A model generated the notes under the pieces. It searched no databases and was not told the origin of the DNA. It saw only the letters and a list, made by a program, of their open reading frames with translations. Shown piece after piece: positions 1 to 9,102 of a stretch of DNA of 64,000 nt. The stretch spans positions 1 to 64,000 of the forward strand of contig CAZWVJ010000001.1 in the NCBI GenBank assembly GCA_964636865.1, written 5' to 3'. Source of the stretch: B1SED10-75 sp964636865. GTDB lineage: Bacteria; Bacillota; Dethiobacteria; DTU022; PWGO01. The first letter of the stretch is position 1; every line of letters starts with the position of its first letter. Both the position numbers and the translations under genes were made by a program.

Positions 1-90
1 TGCCCCGTCCCCACTGACACATGATGTGACAAAATTGCCCCGTCCCTACTGGCACATCCGTCCCTACTGGCACATCCTCACTGGGGCCGA
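1..90. repeat. GC-rich tandem repeats at the window edge
   Basis: Two exact, abutting 18-bp copies of CGTCCCTACTGGCACATC occupy 41-58 and 59-76. A related copy with two mismatches lies at 6-22. A TGCCCCGTCCC core occurs at 1-11 and again at 36-46. The block is much richer in GC than the AT-rich DNA that follows. It is cut by the window edge, so its full extent is unknown. The GGGGACGG core on the complementary strand also occurs in the palindromic element near 28.8 kb. Confidence 0.7.
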
Positions 91-186
91 CAAATTTTCG
101 AAATAATGGAAGGATTTTTATTAATTAAAGTAGAATTTATTTTCTTAATAGAGAAGCTACTCTAAAGGGAGGGGAAAGCTTAAGTT

Positions 187-2073
187 ATGAGCAAGGAAGT
201 TTTAATGAAAAGCCGTGACCTGGAAATTTTTACAAGGGCAACGGTTCCTGTTTTGTTTCATGCCATAGTAAGAATCGAGCCTCATTTAGTGGCTGCGGCT
301 TACCGGGAACCGGGAAAGGAAGAATTCAAAGAGCTAACTTATCAGGATTTAGCTAGGAAAGTAAAGGCATTAGCCCAGGGTCTTATCTATTTGGGGCTAA
401 AAAAGGGCGAAATGGTAAGTATTTTGTCTGATACAAGATATGAATGGCCGGTAGCAGATTTTGCCATTCTTACCAGCGCCGGAGTGACTGTAACAGTGTA
501 TCCCACTCTTTCCACGCCTTCCGTAGAGTACATTATCAGAGATTCCGGGAGTAAAATAATTTTTGTAGAAAATCAAGAGCAGTTAGATAAAGTACTGGAA
601 ATTAAGGAGGATTTACCCCACCTGGAGTATATTATTACCATAGAAAAGACCGAGAAACCTCTCCAAAATATATATACAATGGAAGAAGTCCAGGAAATGG
701 GAAAAGTATATGACAATAATATTGAGACCTATGAACAGATTCAACAAAGTATTTCCCCCGACGATCTCTGCAGTATTGTTTATTCCAGCGGCACTACGGG
801 CAAACCAAAAGGAGTAATGTTAACCCACTGGAACTTTGTTTCTAACCTATTTTCCATGAGAGAAATTATTGCCTATGAACCCGGCGATAATTTTTTAGGT
901 TTTCTGCCCTTTGCCCACGTTTATATGCGTATAGTGTTTCTAGCAGCTGTAGCGGGCAGGCAAGCCTGCTATTTCAGCCGCCCGGACAAAATGGCCCACG
1001 ACATGCCCGCTGTAAGGCCAAATGCAATGACAGCAGTACCGCGCCTGTGGGAAAGAGTCTATGACCGCATAATGGAAACAGTGGAGTCATCAAGAATAAC
1101 CCGCAGGATTATATTTTACAAGGCAGCCAAAATTGCCCGGGAGATGGGCTATTTTAGAAGCAAAAGCATAGAACCTTCCCGGGGATTAAAATTCAAGCAC
1201 AGCTTAGCAGAACGGCTGGTTTTTAAGAGAATTCGCGCAGCAGCAGGGCTGGATCGTTTAAAAATATGCGTTTCCGCCGGTAGTGCCCTCCCAAAAGATC
1301 TGGCCTATTTTTATTACGGTATCGGGATTCCTCTTCTGGAAGGCTACGGTCTGACAGAAACAGCCGGCCCTTCCAATGTGAATCCTTCGGAAAATTTCCG
1401 TCCCGCCTCTATCGGGCCGCCCCTTCCCGGTGTGGTAGAGAAAATTGCGGAGGACGGGGAAATACTGGTTAAAGGTGACAATGTCATGAAGGGCTATTAC
1501 AACTTACCTGAAGAAACAAAAGAGGCATTTACAGAAGATGGATGGCTAAAAACCGGCGACATCGGTTATTTTGACGACGAGGGGTATTTATATTTTAAAG
1601 AGCGCAAAAAGCATCTTGTAGTTCTTTCCACGGGTAAAAATGTTGCTCCCCTGCCTATTGAAGATAAACTGAAAGAAAGTTCCTGGATAGAAGAAGCTGT
1701 GGTTTTAGGCGATAATCGCAAATTCGTTTCCGCCCTGATTCAACCCAACCACAAAAAGATACTTGATTTCGCCCGGCAAAATAATATTAAATTTGATGAA
1801 GGTCTCATTAAATACGGCAAAGATCAGGCCGGGGAAGATATTCCCATTAAAATTGACCGCAGCCTGTTAAATAATAAAAAAATAATTGACCTTATCCAGG
1901 AAGCAGTGGATGATGCCAACAAGTATTTCGATGACTTTGAACAGGTTAAAAAGTTCCATCTCCTGGATGAAGCAATAACGCAGGATAAAGGAGAATTAAC
2001 TCCCACTCTAAAAGTAAAACGAAATGTTATAGAAGATAAATATGCTGAACAAATAGAAGGATTATACCATTAA
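187..2073 (+). CDS. Long-chain acyl-CoA synthetase (AMP-forming)
   Basis: This 628-residue protein is an ANL-superfamily adenylating enzyme that should activate a fatty acid to acyl-AMP and then acyl-CoA. The P-loop-like motif YSSGTTGKPKGVMLTH lies near residues 199-214, the LEGYGLTET motif near 383 and GWLKTGDIG near 452. The C-terminal LTPTLKVKR segment contains the usual catalytic lysine region. Length and motif order fit the FadD15-type long-chain ligases. The ATG at 187 follows an AGGGAGGGGAA ribosome-binding site. It stands alone on the + strand and converges with the surface-protein gene. The true acyl substrate cannot be read from the sequence. Confidence 0.88.
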   Translation: MSKEVLMKSRDLEIFTRATVPVLFHAIVRIEPHLVAAAYREPGKEEFKELTYQDLARKVKALAQGLIYLGLKKGEMVSILSDTRYEWPVADFAILTSAGVTVTVYPTLSTPSVEYIIRDSGSKIIFVENQEQLDKVLEIKEDLPHLEYIITIEKTEKPLQNIYTMEEVQEMGKVYDNNIETYEQIQQSISPDDLCSIVYSSGTTGKPKGVMLTHWNFVSNLFSMREIIAYEPGDNFLGFLPFAHVYMRIVFLAAVAGRQACYFSRPDKMAHDMPAVRPNAMTAVPRLWERVYDRIMETVESSRITRRIIFYKAAKIAREMGYFRSKSIEPSRGLKFKHSLAERLVFKRIRAAAGLDRLKICVSAGSALPKDLAYFYYGIGIPLLEGYGLTETAGPSNVNPSENFRPASIGPPLPGVVEKIAEDGEILVKGDNVMKGYYNLPEETKEAFTEDGWLKTGDIGYFDDEGYLYFKERKKHLVVLSTGKNVAPLPIEDKLKESSWIEEAVVLGDNRKFVSALIQPNHKKILDFARQNNIKFDEGLIKYGKDQAGEDIPIKIDRSLLNNKKIIDLIQEAVDDANKYFDDFEQVKKFHLLDEAITQDKGELTPTLKVKRNVIEDKYAEQIEGLYH

Positions 2074-2182
2074 TAATTCAAACTATATTTAGGTTATTTG
2101 TAATCCTGACTCTTAGTTTCTGCCTTCTAATATCTAATTCCTAAGTCTTGGCCCTTGACTTTTAACACCCATCCCTGTTAGA

Positions 2183-5044
2183 TTACATCTCCATCATATC
2201 TTTTAGGGTGTTTTCCACATTTTCAGATACGACCGCTTTTCCTCCTAGAATATATACATAACTGAGTTCATCTATTATTTCGTTTAAATAATTATCTACA
2301 CATTCGGGGATGCTGTTTACATAAAGGACCGGTGCTGTATGGATGGCTCCTAAATAGCCGGCAGCAAGGGCATCGGCTTTATTTATACCGTTAGCCATTA
2401 TGATACTTTCTATCTCATTAAAATATTTTTCGGCAATTTTTACGCTGGTCTCGAAGCGATTTTCCCCAAAAGTCCTCTGGACATCACCCTCCACCATAGT
2501 TTCCAATTCATGCTTCAAATCTCCGGACACAACGCCCTCTCCGCCAATGATTTCCACATTTTCAATTCCCATTTCTTCAATAGCACTCCTAGTATATTCA
2601 CATATTTCATCTCTTACCTGGAGAATGGGAATGTTGTTGGCTGCTGCCACCGGCCCAATAGCCAGAGAATCTGCCGGTGCCCACCCGTTTACAATAAATG
2701 CTTTATCTTCTACTTTACCCATTTGATCAAGTTTCCGGGCAATTTCTGCAGCAGTATCAATACGGTTTACTCCGGCAATTCTGGAAACCTCCAGGTCCAT
2801 ATCTTCCAACTCTTCAGTCACCTTATTGGAAACAGCAGCTACCCCTCCCAAAATAACAGCTTCAACTGCCTCTAATTCATCAATGGCTTTTTCTGTTGCA
2901 TTTGAAAGTTCATCAGCAGCAGTTAACAAAACAGGAGCATCCTTCGCCGCAGCAAGTGCGCTTCCCGCAAGGCCGTCAGCAAAATCAAGGCCTTCGGCAA
3001 TAATTACCGTGTCGACCCCCTTATCGCCATAAGATTGCAAGGCAATTTCTTTGGCTGTCTCATAGCGTTGTTCGCCGGCCAGGCGATTGATTTCATATTT
3101 GAACTCTACCGTTACTTTCGCAGACACTGTGGAAAGTTCTTCCGGTATGATAAAGTCATCTTCTTGGCCGGGTAAATAGCTAACCTCTCCTCGGAAAGCA
3201 TAGTTTCCCAATTCTTCAGGATCATAATCGTCTGAAGTCCAGTTTTCTATTGCCACCTCCACCTTTGTGCCATCATCCAGCACTCCTTCTACAGTACTCG
3301 CCAGCTCATCACCGGCTTTATCGGCAGAAGTGCCATAAGTTACTTCTATATCCTCTACTTCATCTAAGCTAACAAGTTCGGGAACCGGGCCTATGTCGGC
3401 GATTGGCTCAAACTGCGCTGTTAATTCCACATTAGTTACTATCTCAAAGTGATATTCCTTATCAGTACTTACTTTATCCCCATTTTTAATCCATCCGATA
3501 AAACGGTGATCTTCTGCGGGTATTGCCTCCACCGTTATTTGTTCTCCATAAGCATACTTGCCCGCTTCATTTGCCGTACCGCCCTCCTCCGGCTCAGCAA
3601 ATAATTCAAGCTCCACCTCCGGCCTTTCTTTCTGGGGTTCATAGTAAACATCCACCCCTTCATCTTTTAAACCCGCAATTACTTCCATGGCCTCGGATCC
3701 TTCACTTATGTCAAGATAGTTTTCTTTAACATCGAGTTCACCCAGATCTTTTAGGCCCGAAAGAGGAGTTATGTGTAATATCCGGTTACCCTTAAGATAA
3801 AGGACATCCAGATTTTCCAACTCGGATATGGGAGACACATCACTTATATCGTTATACTGCAGAACAAGAAACCACAAATCTTTCAGCTCAGATAAAGGAG
3901 ATATATCGGTTATCTCGTTATATTGCAGAACAAGATACCGTAAATTCTGCAAGCCAGCAAGGGGAGAAATGTCAACTATCTCGTTATTTCCCAGATAAAG
4001 CTCTTCCAGTCCCACCAGGCCTGAAAGCGGAGTTATATCGTTTATATGGTTGCCGTCAAGATGGAGTTCTACCAGGTTTTCCAGCTCCGACAACGGTGAA
4101 ATATCACTTATGTCGTTTCTACTAAGGGAGAGTTCTTCCAGGTTTTCCAAACCGGAGAGCGGCGAAATATCGCTTAATTCATTATTCAGCAAATGAAGCT
4201 CAACCAGGTTCCCCAGCTCTGCCAAAGGAGAAATATCGCTTATCTCGTTTCTACTGAGGGAGAGCTGCTTTAAATTTTCCAGGGCTGATAACGGCAAAAT
4301 ATCGCTTATGTTATTTCTTCCCAGCGAAAGCACTTCTAAATTTGCCAGATCTGAAAGCGGCGAAATATCGCTTACTTCATTATTTAACAGGTGAAGCACA
4401 TTCAAATTTTCCAGGCTATCCAAAGGGGAAACATCGCTTATCTGGTTACCGACAAGGCTGAGCCATTCCAGGTTTTCCAGGACCGATAATGGCCCAATAT
4501 GGCTTATCTCATTGTGTTGAAGAACAAGAAATCGCAGATCTCCAAGGTCTGCCAGAGGAGAAATATCGCTTACCCGGTTTCTTTCGAGATAAAGCACTTC
4601 CAGTTTTTCGAGGTCAGATAGAGCCTCTATATTGTCTATTATGTTATTTGAAAGGTCAAGTTTTTCCAGGTTCACTGCATACTCCAGGCCCGCTAAGCCT
4701 TCCACCTCTCTGTTATCGGCATCTAAAGAGGTTATTCCTTCCATGTCATCTACGGTAATTTCATCTTCATGTTCTTTATCTAATTTTTCAAGCACAGCTT
4801 CCCTCAGATTATCATCCGCGATATTCACCACTTCATCATTATTTTCCTCTCCATTTGTCTCCGCCCCGCCAACGGACCATCCTTGTACTGCCGGCCCCAC
4901 ATAAAAACTTGTTAATATCATAGCGCCGGTCAACATTAAAACAGCCACAAACTTTTTGGATTTGATCAGATATTTTGGCCACCCGGCAAATATCTTTCTT
5001 GTTTTATTATGGAATCGCCCGCAGATAAAATTAATTTTTTGCAT
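2183..5044 (-). CDS. Surface protein with internalin-like LRRs and three CWB2 repeats
   Basis: This protein of about 953 residues is built for the cell surface. An N-terminal hydrophobic segment (VAVLMLTGAMILTSFYVG, about residues 34-51) is a signal peptide or anchor. It is followed by about 14 leucine-rich repeats of 22 residues with an ISDISPLxxL core (about residues 105-430). Next come an InlB B-repeat-like domain (GxGTAxxAGxY ... FIGWxxNG ... AQF), an Ig-like region, and three C-terminal cell-wall-binding type 2 repeats (RxxGxxRxxTAxxIA ... ILGG). CWB2 repeats bind secondary wall polymer, so the LRRs are probably displayed outward. I chose the ATG at 5044 rather than the TTG at 5068, because the TTG overlaps the GGAGAGGAGG ribosome-binding site. 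The ligand is unknown. Confidence 0.85.
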   Translation of the reverse strand: MQKINFICGRFHNKTRKIFAGWPKYLIKSKKFVAVLMLTGAMILTSFYVGPAVQGWSVGGAETNGEENNDEVVNIADDNLREAVLEKLDKEHEDEITVDDMEGITSLDADNREVEGLAGLEYAVNLEKLDLSNNIIDNIEALSDLEKLEVLYLERNRVSDISPLADLGDLRFLVLQHNEISHIGPLSVLENLEWLSLVGNQISDVSPLDSLENLNVLHLLNNEVSDISPLSDLANLEVLSLGRNNISDILPLSALENLKQLSLSRNEISDISPLAELGNLVELHLLNNELSDISPLSGLENLEELSLSRNDISDISPLSELENLVELHLDGNHINDITPLSGLVGLEELYLGNNEIVDISPLAGLQNLRYLVLQYNEITDISPLSELKDLWFLVLQYNDISDVSPISELENLDVLYLKGNRILHITPLSGLKDLGELDVKENYLDISEGSEAMEVIAGLKDEGVDVYYEPQKERPEVELELFAEPEEGGTANEAGKYAYGEQITVEAIPAEDHRFIGWIKNGDKVSTDKEYHFEIVTNVELTAQFEPIADIGPVPELVSLDEVEDIEVTYGTSADKAGDELASTVEGVLDDGTKVEVAIENWTSDDYDPEELGNYAFRGEVSYLPGQEDDFIIPEELSTVSAKVTVEFKYEINRLAGEQRYETAKEIALQSYGDKGVDTVIIAEGLDFADGLAGSALAAAKDAPVLLTAADELSNATEKAIDELEAVEAVILGGVAAVSNKVTEELEDMDLEVSRIAGVNRIDTAAEIARKLDQMGKVEDKAFIVNGWAPADSLAIGPVAAANNIPILQVRDEICEYTRSAIEEMGIENVEIIGGEGVVSGDLKHELETMVEGDVQRTFGENRFETSVKIAEKYFNEIESIIMANGINKADALAAGYLGAIHTAPVLYVNSIPECVDNYLNEIIDELSYVYILGGKAVVSENVENTLKDMMEM
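3740..4680 (-). repeat. 66-bp periodic LRR-coding repeats
   Basis: Inside the surface-protein gene the DNA repeats with a 66-bp period, each unit encoding one 22-residue leucine-rich repeat. Several units are nearly identical at the DNA level, for instance the repeated ATATCGCTTATC-type segments. Such arrays can expand or contract by recombination. Confidence 0.75.
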
Positions 5045-5618
5045 CAAAATTTCTTTCCTCCTCTCCAAAATATGGATATACCCATTAAAAAGCTCATTTT
5101 TTACTTAAAATCGTATTATCACAGTTACTGCACGTTTAGTAGAGCCTGTGGAAAACATAGTAGCTAAATAAATGGTATTGTTTTTCGGTTCTGGTGGTCT
5201 AATGGTTATGATTTAGTATTTTATTACAACTTTGAGTGAAATAATCCTTCTACCAAAAATTTTCTCCAGCCTACCTTATCTACTTTAATAGGCTTATGTA
5301 AAGTTAATTTCTTCTATTTTACCTCTTCAATTTCCTGCTACAACTTTTTAAATATATCATTTTCAAATCCCTCAATTAAAGTGTTTCCTTCTTTATATTA
5401 TTTTTTTATAAGAAAGTTTTTTTTCGGTGAATCCTCCCACTTTCGCTTCGCCTGAGATTAAAAAAACTTCTTGGTTAATAAGAGTAATTTACATATTAAT
5501 GCTTTCTGAAATACTTCGAGCTTCATACCACCAAAAAGAAGGAAATTTTTTTTAACGCGTAGAATGCTTAAACGTCTATTGAATATTAAAATAATCTTTA
5601 AATTCAAGGAGATTAACC
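5045..5618. other. AT-rich intergenic region between divergent genes
   Basis: These 574 bp separate the surface-protein gene (-) from the DUF4190 gene (+) and should contain both promoters. The stretch is AT-rich with several homopolymer runs. I found no RNA gene, no convincing strong promoter pair, no riboswitch and no coding region with a credible start and composition. Confidence 0.5.
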
Positions 5619-5897
5619 ATGCAAAATCAAGAAAGCAATACGGCAACGCAATTTCCAACGAATCAACACGAAAAACCACCAAAAGATACGCTGGGCATAG
5701 TAGGAATGGTTCTGGGCATTTTGGGTATATTAAGTAGTTTTTGCTGCACTTTTCTTTCCTTGCTTCCGGGCTTAGCCGCAATAGTTTGTGGAATAATAGC
5801 CAGGAATCAAGGGCAAAGGTACGGCTTAACCGGAATCATCCTGGGAATAATTGCCATCATAGGTGGGTTTTTACTTACTCTTGTAGGTATGACTTAA
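5619..5897 (+). CDS. DUF4190 two-helix membrane protein
   Basis: This 92-residue protein has a polar, Gln/Asn/Pro-rich N-terminus (about 25 residues) followed by two hydrophobic segments (about 26-55 and 68-90). A conserved CGIIARNQGQRYGLTG loop lies between them. This is the layout of DUF4190 small membrane proteins, whose function is unknown. A good AAGGAG site precedes the ATG. It lies 56 bp upstream of the serine hydrolase gene on the same strand and could be co-transcribed with it. Confidence 0.75.
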   Translation: MQNQESNTATQFPTNQHEKPPKDTLGIVGMVLGILGILSSFCCTFLSLLPGLAAIVCGIIARNQGQRYGLTGIILGIIAIIGGFLLTLVGMT

Positions 5898-5953
5898 TTT
5901 TAAGTACCTAAGAATATATTTTCCCGAGCTATTCTGCAGGAGGTAAAAAAAGA

Positions 5954-7519
5954 ATGGGCACAAATAAACTTATCAATTCGTGCTTAACAGCTTTAGTCAT
6001 ATTCTTAATAATTATATCATTACCCGGGAAAGCCGCCCTATCAGCAAATACAAATTCTAATTCCCTGACTTTTTCACCTGTTGACAGCATTGGCATCAAC
6101 AGTGAAATTGATTTCTTCTCCTCTGTATCAGCTGTTCCTTCTTTTATGCTTGATTTGCTGGCGGAAAGCCTGGGGCACTTAGATGAAGTAAAGACTTCCC
6201 TGCTGGGGCAATTCTACCCCACCCCCACAGAAATGTTCCTGGGCACGCCAATTCTGTCTAACCTGCTTCCCGATTACCTGCAAATGATTACAGACCCATA
6301 TTATTGGAGCAATTACTTTTACGAGGCCCTGGTTAATGGAATATTCATTATTCCCAAACCCGTTGACGTAGTTAAGCCCGAATTAATTTTACCCACCGAG
6401 GAAGTAAAAAAAGGAACGGAGATATCTGCTCTGCCCCGGCAGCAAACAGACTTGAGTGAAGTCACCTATGAGTGGCAGGGACGGGAAAAAACAGTGGAAG
6501 ATTATATGATTACCACCCAAACAGACAGCCTGGTTTTTATTCATGAGGGAAATTTAATTTACGAAGACTATGCCAATGGCTGGTCTCCCGAGATGCGCGC
6601 TCAACCGTGGTCGGTTACCAAGTCAGTTACTTCGGCGCTGGTGGGAATTGCCCGGGACGAAGGGAAGATTGATTCTGTACAAGACCCTATTGAAAATTAT
6701 ATTCCCGAACTTGAAGGTACCGACTGGCAGGGAGCAACTATAAAAAACCTGCTGCAAATGGAATCCGGCCTCTATTGGGATGAAGAGCATCCTTTGCTTG
6801 CTTTTAATACCCAAGTTCAGCAGTGGAAAGTTATGTTTCTTGACTTCCTCACCGGCGGGCGTTTGGGCATGACCCGCAACGAATATTTAAAATCAATGAA
6901 CCGCGTAGCCCCGCCGGGAGAGCAATTTTTGTATAACAGCGGTGATACGCAGGTATTAGCCTGGCTAATTGAAAATGTTTACGAGGCTTCTTACGCAGAA
7001 GTGCTCTCCGATAAAATTTGGAAGCCTTTGGGTATGGAGGGTAATGCCGAAATAATGACCGATAGAGAAGGCAATGCTGTTGCTTCTCAAAGTCTTTATG
7101 CGCGGGCTTATGACCTGGCACGCTTCGGAGAACTTTACCGCAATAACGGCCAAACACCTTCCGGAAAAGAAATTATTTCTGCGGAATGGGTGGAAGAATC
7201 GGTGACTTTCACAGATAATTCTGAAGGAATATATGGCTACCAGTGGTGGACCCATGAAGAAGAATGGGGCGATAGTTTTGAAGCTTCCGGCTTTCAAGGC
7301 AACAAAATAACTGTTGATCCCCATAAAGATGTTACGGGAGTCCGCTTGAGCCATCATCTGGGGGCAAATCTCCGCCCCGACGGTGACAATCCGCTTGATT
7401 TAAGCACTTACGGTTTTGAAGTAGAAATGGGCAGCAAAGAATGGAACGCTATGTACAATGCCGTTGTCGAGGAATTAAATTCAAACTCACCCATCGGCAA
7501 AGATGAAAACAGCCATTGA
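5954..7519 (+). CDS. Exported serine hydrolase, beta-lactamase/PBP-like (class C fold)
   Basis: This 521-residue protein begins with a signal peptide (hydrophobic residues about 11-30). The C-terminal 330 residues carry the serine beta-lactamase-like family signature: SVTK (SxxK nucleophile, Ser about 220), YNS (YxN, Tyr about 327), and a late GFQGNK segment at the position of the third motif. The first 180 residues are a non-catalytic region without a recognised domain. Family members hydrolyse D-amino-acid peptides, esters or 6-aminohexanoate oligomers, so the substrate is open. An AGGAGG ribosome-binding site precedes the ATG at 5954. It converges with the corrinoid-protein gene. Confidence 0.82.
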   Translation: MGTNKLINSCLTALVIFLIIISLPGKAALSANTNSNSLTFSPVDSIGINSEIDFFSSVSAVPSFMLDLLAESLGHLDEVKTSLLGQFYPTPTEMFLGTPILSNLLPDYLQMITDPYYWSNYFYEALVNGIFIIPKPVDVVKPELILPTEEVKKGTEISALPRQQTDLSEVTYEWQGREKTVEDYMITTQTDSLVFIHEGNLIYEDYANGWSPEMRAQPWSVTKSVTSALVGIARDEGKIDSVQDPIENYIPELEGTDWQGATIKNLLQMESGLYWDEEHPLLAFNTQVQQWKVMFLDFLTGGRLGMTRNEYLKSMNRVAPPGEQFLYNSGDTQVLAWLIENVYEASYAEVLSDKIWKPLGMEGNAEIMTDREGNAVASQSLYARAYDLARFGELYRNNGQTPSGKEIISAEWVEESVTFTDNSEGIYGYQWWTHEEEWGDSFEASGFQGNKITVDPHKDVTGVRLSHHLGANLRPDGDNPLDLSTYGFEVEMGSKEWNAMYNAVVEELNSNSPIGKDENSH

Positions 7520-7542
7520 TCAATAGAGATGATAAATCCCGC

Positions 7543-8175
7543 CTAGCCGCACCAGGAATGAAGAATTTTTACCGCCTCCACAGCGTTTTCTCCATAAGCA
7601 TCCGCTCCCATCCTGTCGGCTAATTCCGGCGTTGCGCACGCGCCACCTATGATAATTTTTACTTTCTTGTGCAGACCTTTATTGATCAAGGCAGTAATAA
7701 CTTCCCCAACAGATTGGGTCATGGTGGTAAGAAGGACAGATAGGGCTACTACAGAAGCATTATTTTCTTGCACCGCTTGAACTACTCGTTCAGGCGACAC
7801 ATCTACCCCCAAGTCAATAACTCGGAATCCGGCACTGGAGAGCATAGTCCCTACTATGTTTTTACCAATATCGTGAATATCCCCTTTAACCGTGCAGAGA
7901 ATCACCGTTCCCTTGTAGCTGCGATCTTCCACTTGCAGAAGAGGTTCGAGGATTTCCATCCCTTCTTTCATCATTTCCCCGGCTAAAATCATGTCTGCCA
8001 GGTAATACTCCCCGCTTTCGAACAATTTCCCCACTTCAGCCATCCCATCATTCATCGCGTTTAAAAGATCAAAGGGATCTTCTTCCTGATTCAAAGCTTC
8101 CTTGAGAAGAGACACCATTTTATCCAGTTCTAAAGCAGACAAAGTATCAATAATTATTTGTTCATAATCCGACAT
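7543..8175 (-). CDS. Corrinoid (B12-binding) methyltransferase protein
   Basis: This 210-residue protein has the two-part structure of MtaC/MtbC/MttC-type corrinoid proteins. A helical cap (about residues 1-88) is followed by a Rossmann-like cobalamin domain. The DxHxxG motif is complete (Asp99, His101, Gly104), with His101 the expected lower ligand of cobalt, followed by SVLLTT and GGACATP. Such proteins carry a methyl group between a substrate-specific methyltransferase and an acceptor methyltransferase. No partner methyltransferase lies in the window. It is the last gene of the - strand run that starts with the homocysteine genes and follows the dehydrogenase by 30 bp. GGAGGAAAAAAG precedes the ATG. 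Confidence 0.88.
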   Translation of the reverse strand: MSDYEQIIIDTLSALELDKMVSLLKEALNQEEDPFDLLNAMNDGMAEVGKLFESGEYYLADMILAGEMMKEGMEILEPLLQVEDRSYKGTVILCTVKGDIHDIGKNIVGTMLSSAGFRVIDLGVDVSPERVVQAVQENNASVVALSVLLTTMTQSVGEVITALINKGLHKKVKIIIGGACATPELADRMGADAYGENAVEAVKILHSWCG

Positions 8176-8205
8176 CTTTTTTCCTCCACATTAATTTCAA
8201 ACATA

Positions 8206-8964
8206 TTAAATGGCACTGGATCCTCCATCAACTACCAAGGTTTCCCCGGTGATAAAGTCAGAATCATTTGAAGTTAAGAAAAGCACTGCCTTGACTATAT
8301 CAGAAGGTTCAGCAAGGCACCCTGCGGGGATATTGTTTACAATATTATCATGAATAGAAGGGTCAGACCAAAATGGCTTGCTAAAATCAGTTTTGACCAT
8401 ACACGGAGCTACTGCATTAACTTGAATGTTATCAGCAGCAAGTTCGGCAGCTAAAACCTTGGTTAACATTTCAATGCCTGCTTTGGCTACTCCATAAACT
8501 CCCATTCCCGGTGTAGCTTTTCTCGCTGCCAGGGAGGATATATTCACTATTTTCCCTTCTTGCTGTTCTTTCATCATCCGAGCTGCCCGCGAAGCACAAA
8601 GGAAAGCTCCGTTAAGGTTTGAATCTAGAATCTTCTGCCAGAGGGAAAACTCTACATCGGACATAGAACTTGTCATAATATTCATGCCTGCGTTGTTAAT
8701 TAAAACGTCTAATTTGCCATAATTTTCCTTGATCTGCTCAAATAAGCTATCCACATCTTCTTCTTTGGCAACATGAGCCGTCACCGCGAGCAAGTTTTCC
8801 CCTCCTTGCAAATCTGCGACAGCATTGTCAAGGCCTTCCTGCTTCCGGGCACAGATAACTACTTTTGCTTTTTGCCGTAAAAGTTCACGGGCCATTTCCA
8901 AACCAATTCCCCGGCTCGCCCCGGTAATTAAAGCCACCTTGTTTTCAAATCCATTGGAAAGCAT
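8206..8964 (-). CDS. Short-chain dehydrogenase/reductase (SDR)
   Basis: This 252-residue classical SDR has the NAD(P)-binding TGASRGIG (residues 14-21), LINNAG, the catalytic Ser in NISS and the YGVAKAG YxxxK pair. The closing VVDGG motif is also present. It resembles 3-oxoacyl-ACP reductase/glucose dehydrogenase-type enzymes, but sequence alone does not fix the substrate. It sits between the corrinoid protein (30 bp downstream) and the COG2122 gene (138 bp upstream), so it may belong to the same transcript. Confidence 0.85.
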   Translation of the reverse strand: MLSNGFENKVALITGASRGIGLEMARELLRQKAKVVICARKQEGLDNAVADLQGGENLLAVTAHVAKEEDVDSLFEQIKENYGKLDVLINNAGMNIMTSSMSDVEFSLWQKILDSNLNGAFLCASRAARMMKEQQEGKIVNISSLAARKATPGMGVYGVAKAGIEMLTKVLAAELAADNIQVNAVAPCMVKTDFSKPFWSDPSIHDNIVNNIPAGCLAEPSDIVKAVLFLTSNDSDFITGETLVVDGGSSAI

Positions 8965-9102
8965 ACCTTAAGCACCTCGCTTTAATAAATTTTACCGGCA
9001 ATAAAAAAAGCATCCTTCTAAATGTTTTGTTAGTAAATTACTACTTTAAAACCTTTTAATCCTGCTATACTTGCACTAAATCAACTAAATTTTACAAAAT
9101 TA

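Noticed and set aside
3740..4680. Regular 66-bp repeats that could suggest a CRISPR or minisatellite array
   Set aside because: The units are in frame, have no unique spacers and encode leucine-rich repeats of a long protein.
5458..5781. 107-codon - strand frame overlapping the DUF4190 gene
   Set aside because: It is antisense to a better-supported gene with a good ribosome-binding site, and the translation has no recognisable features.
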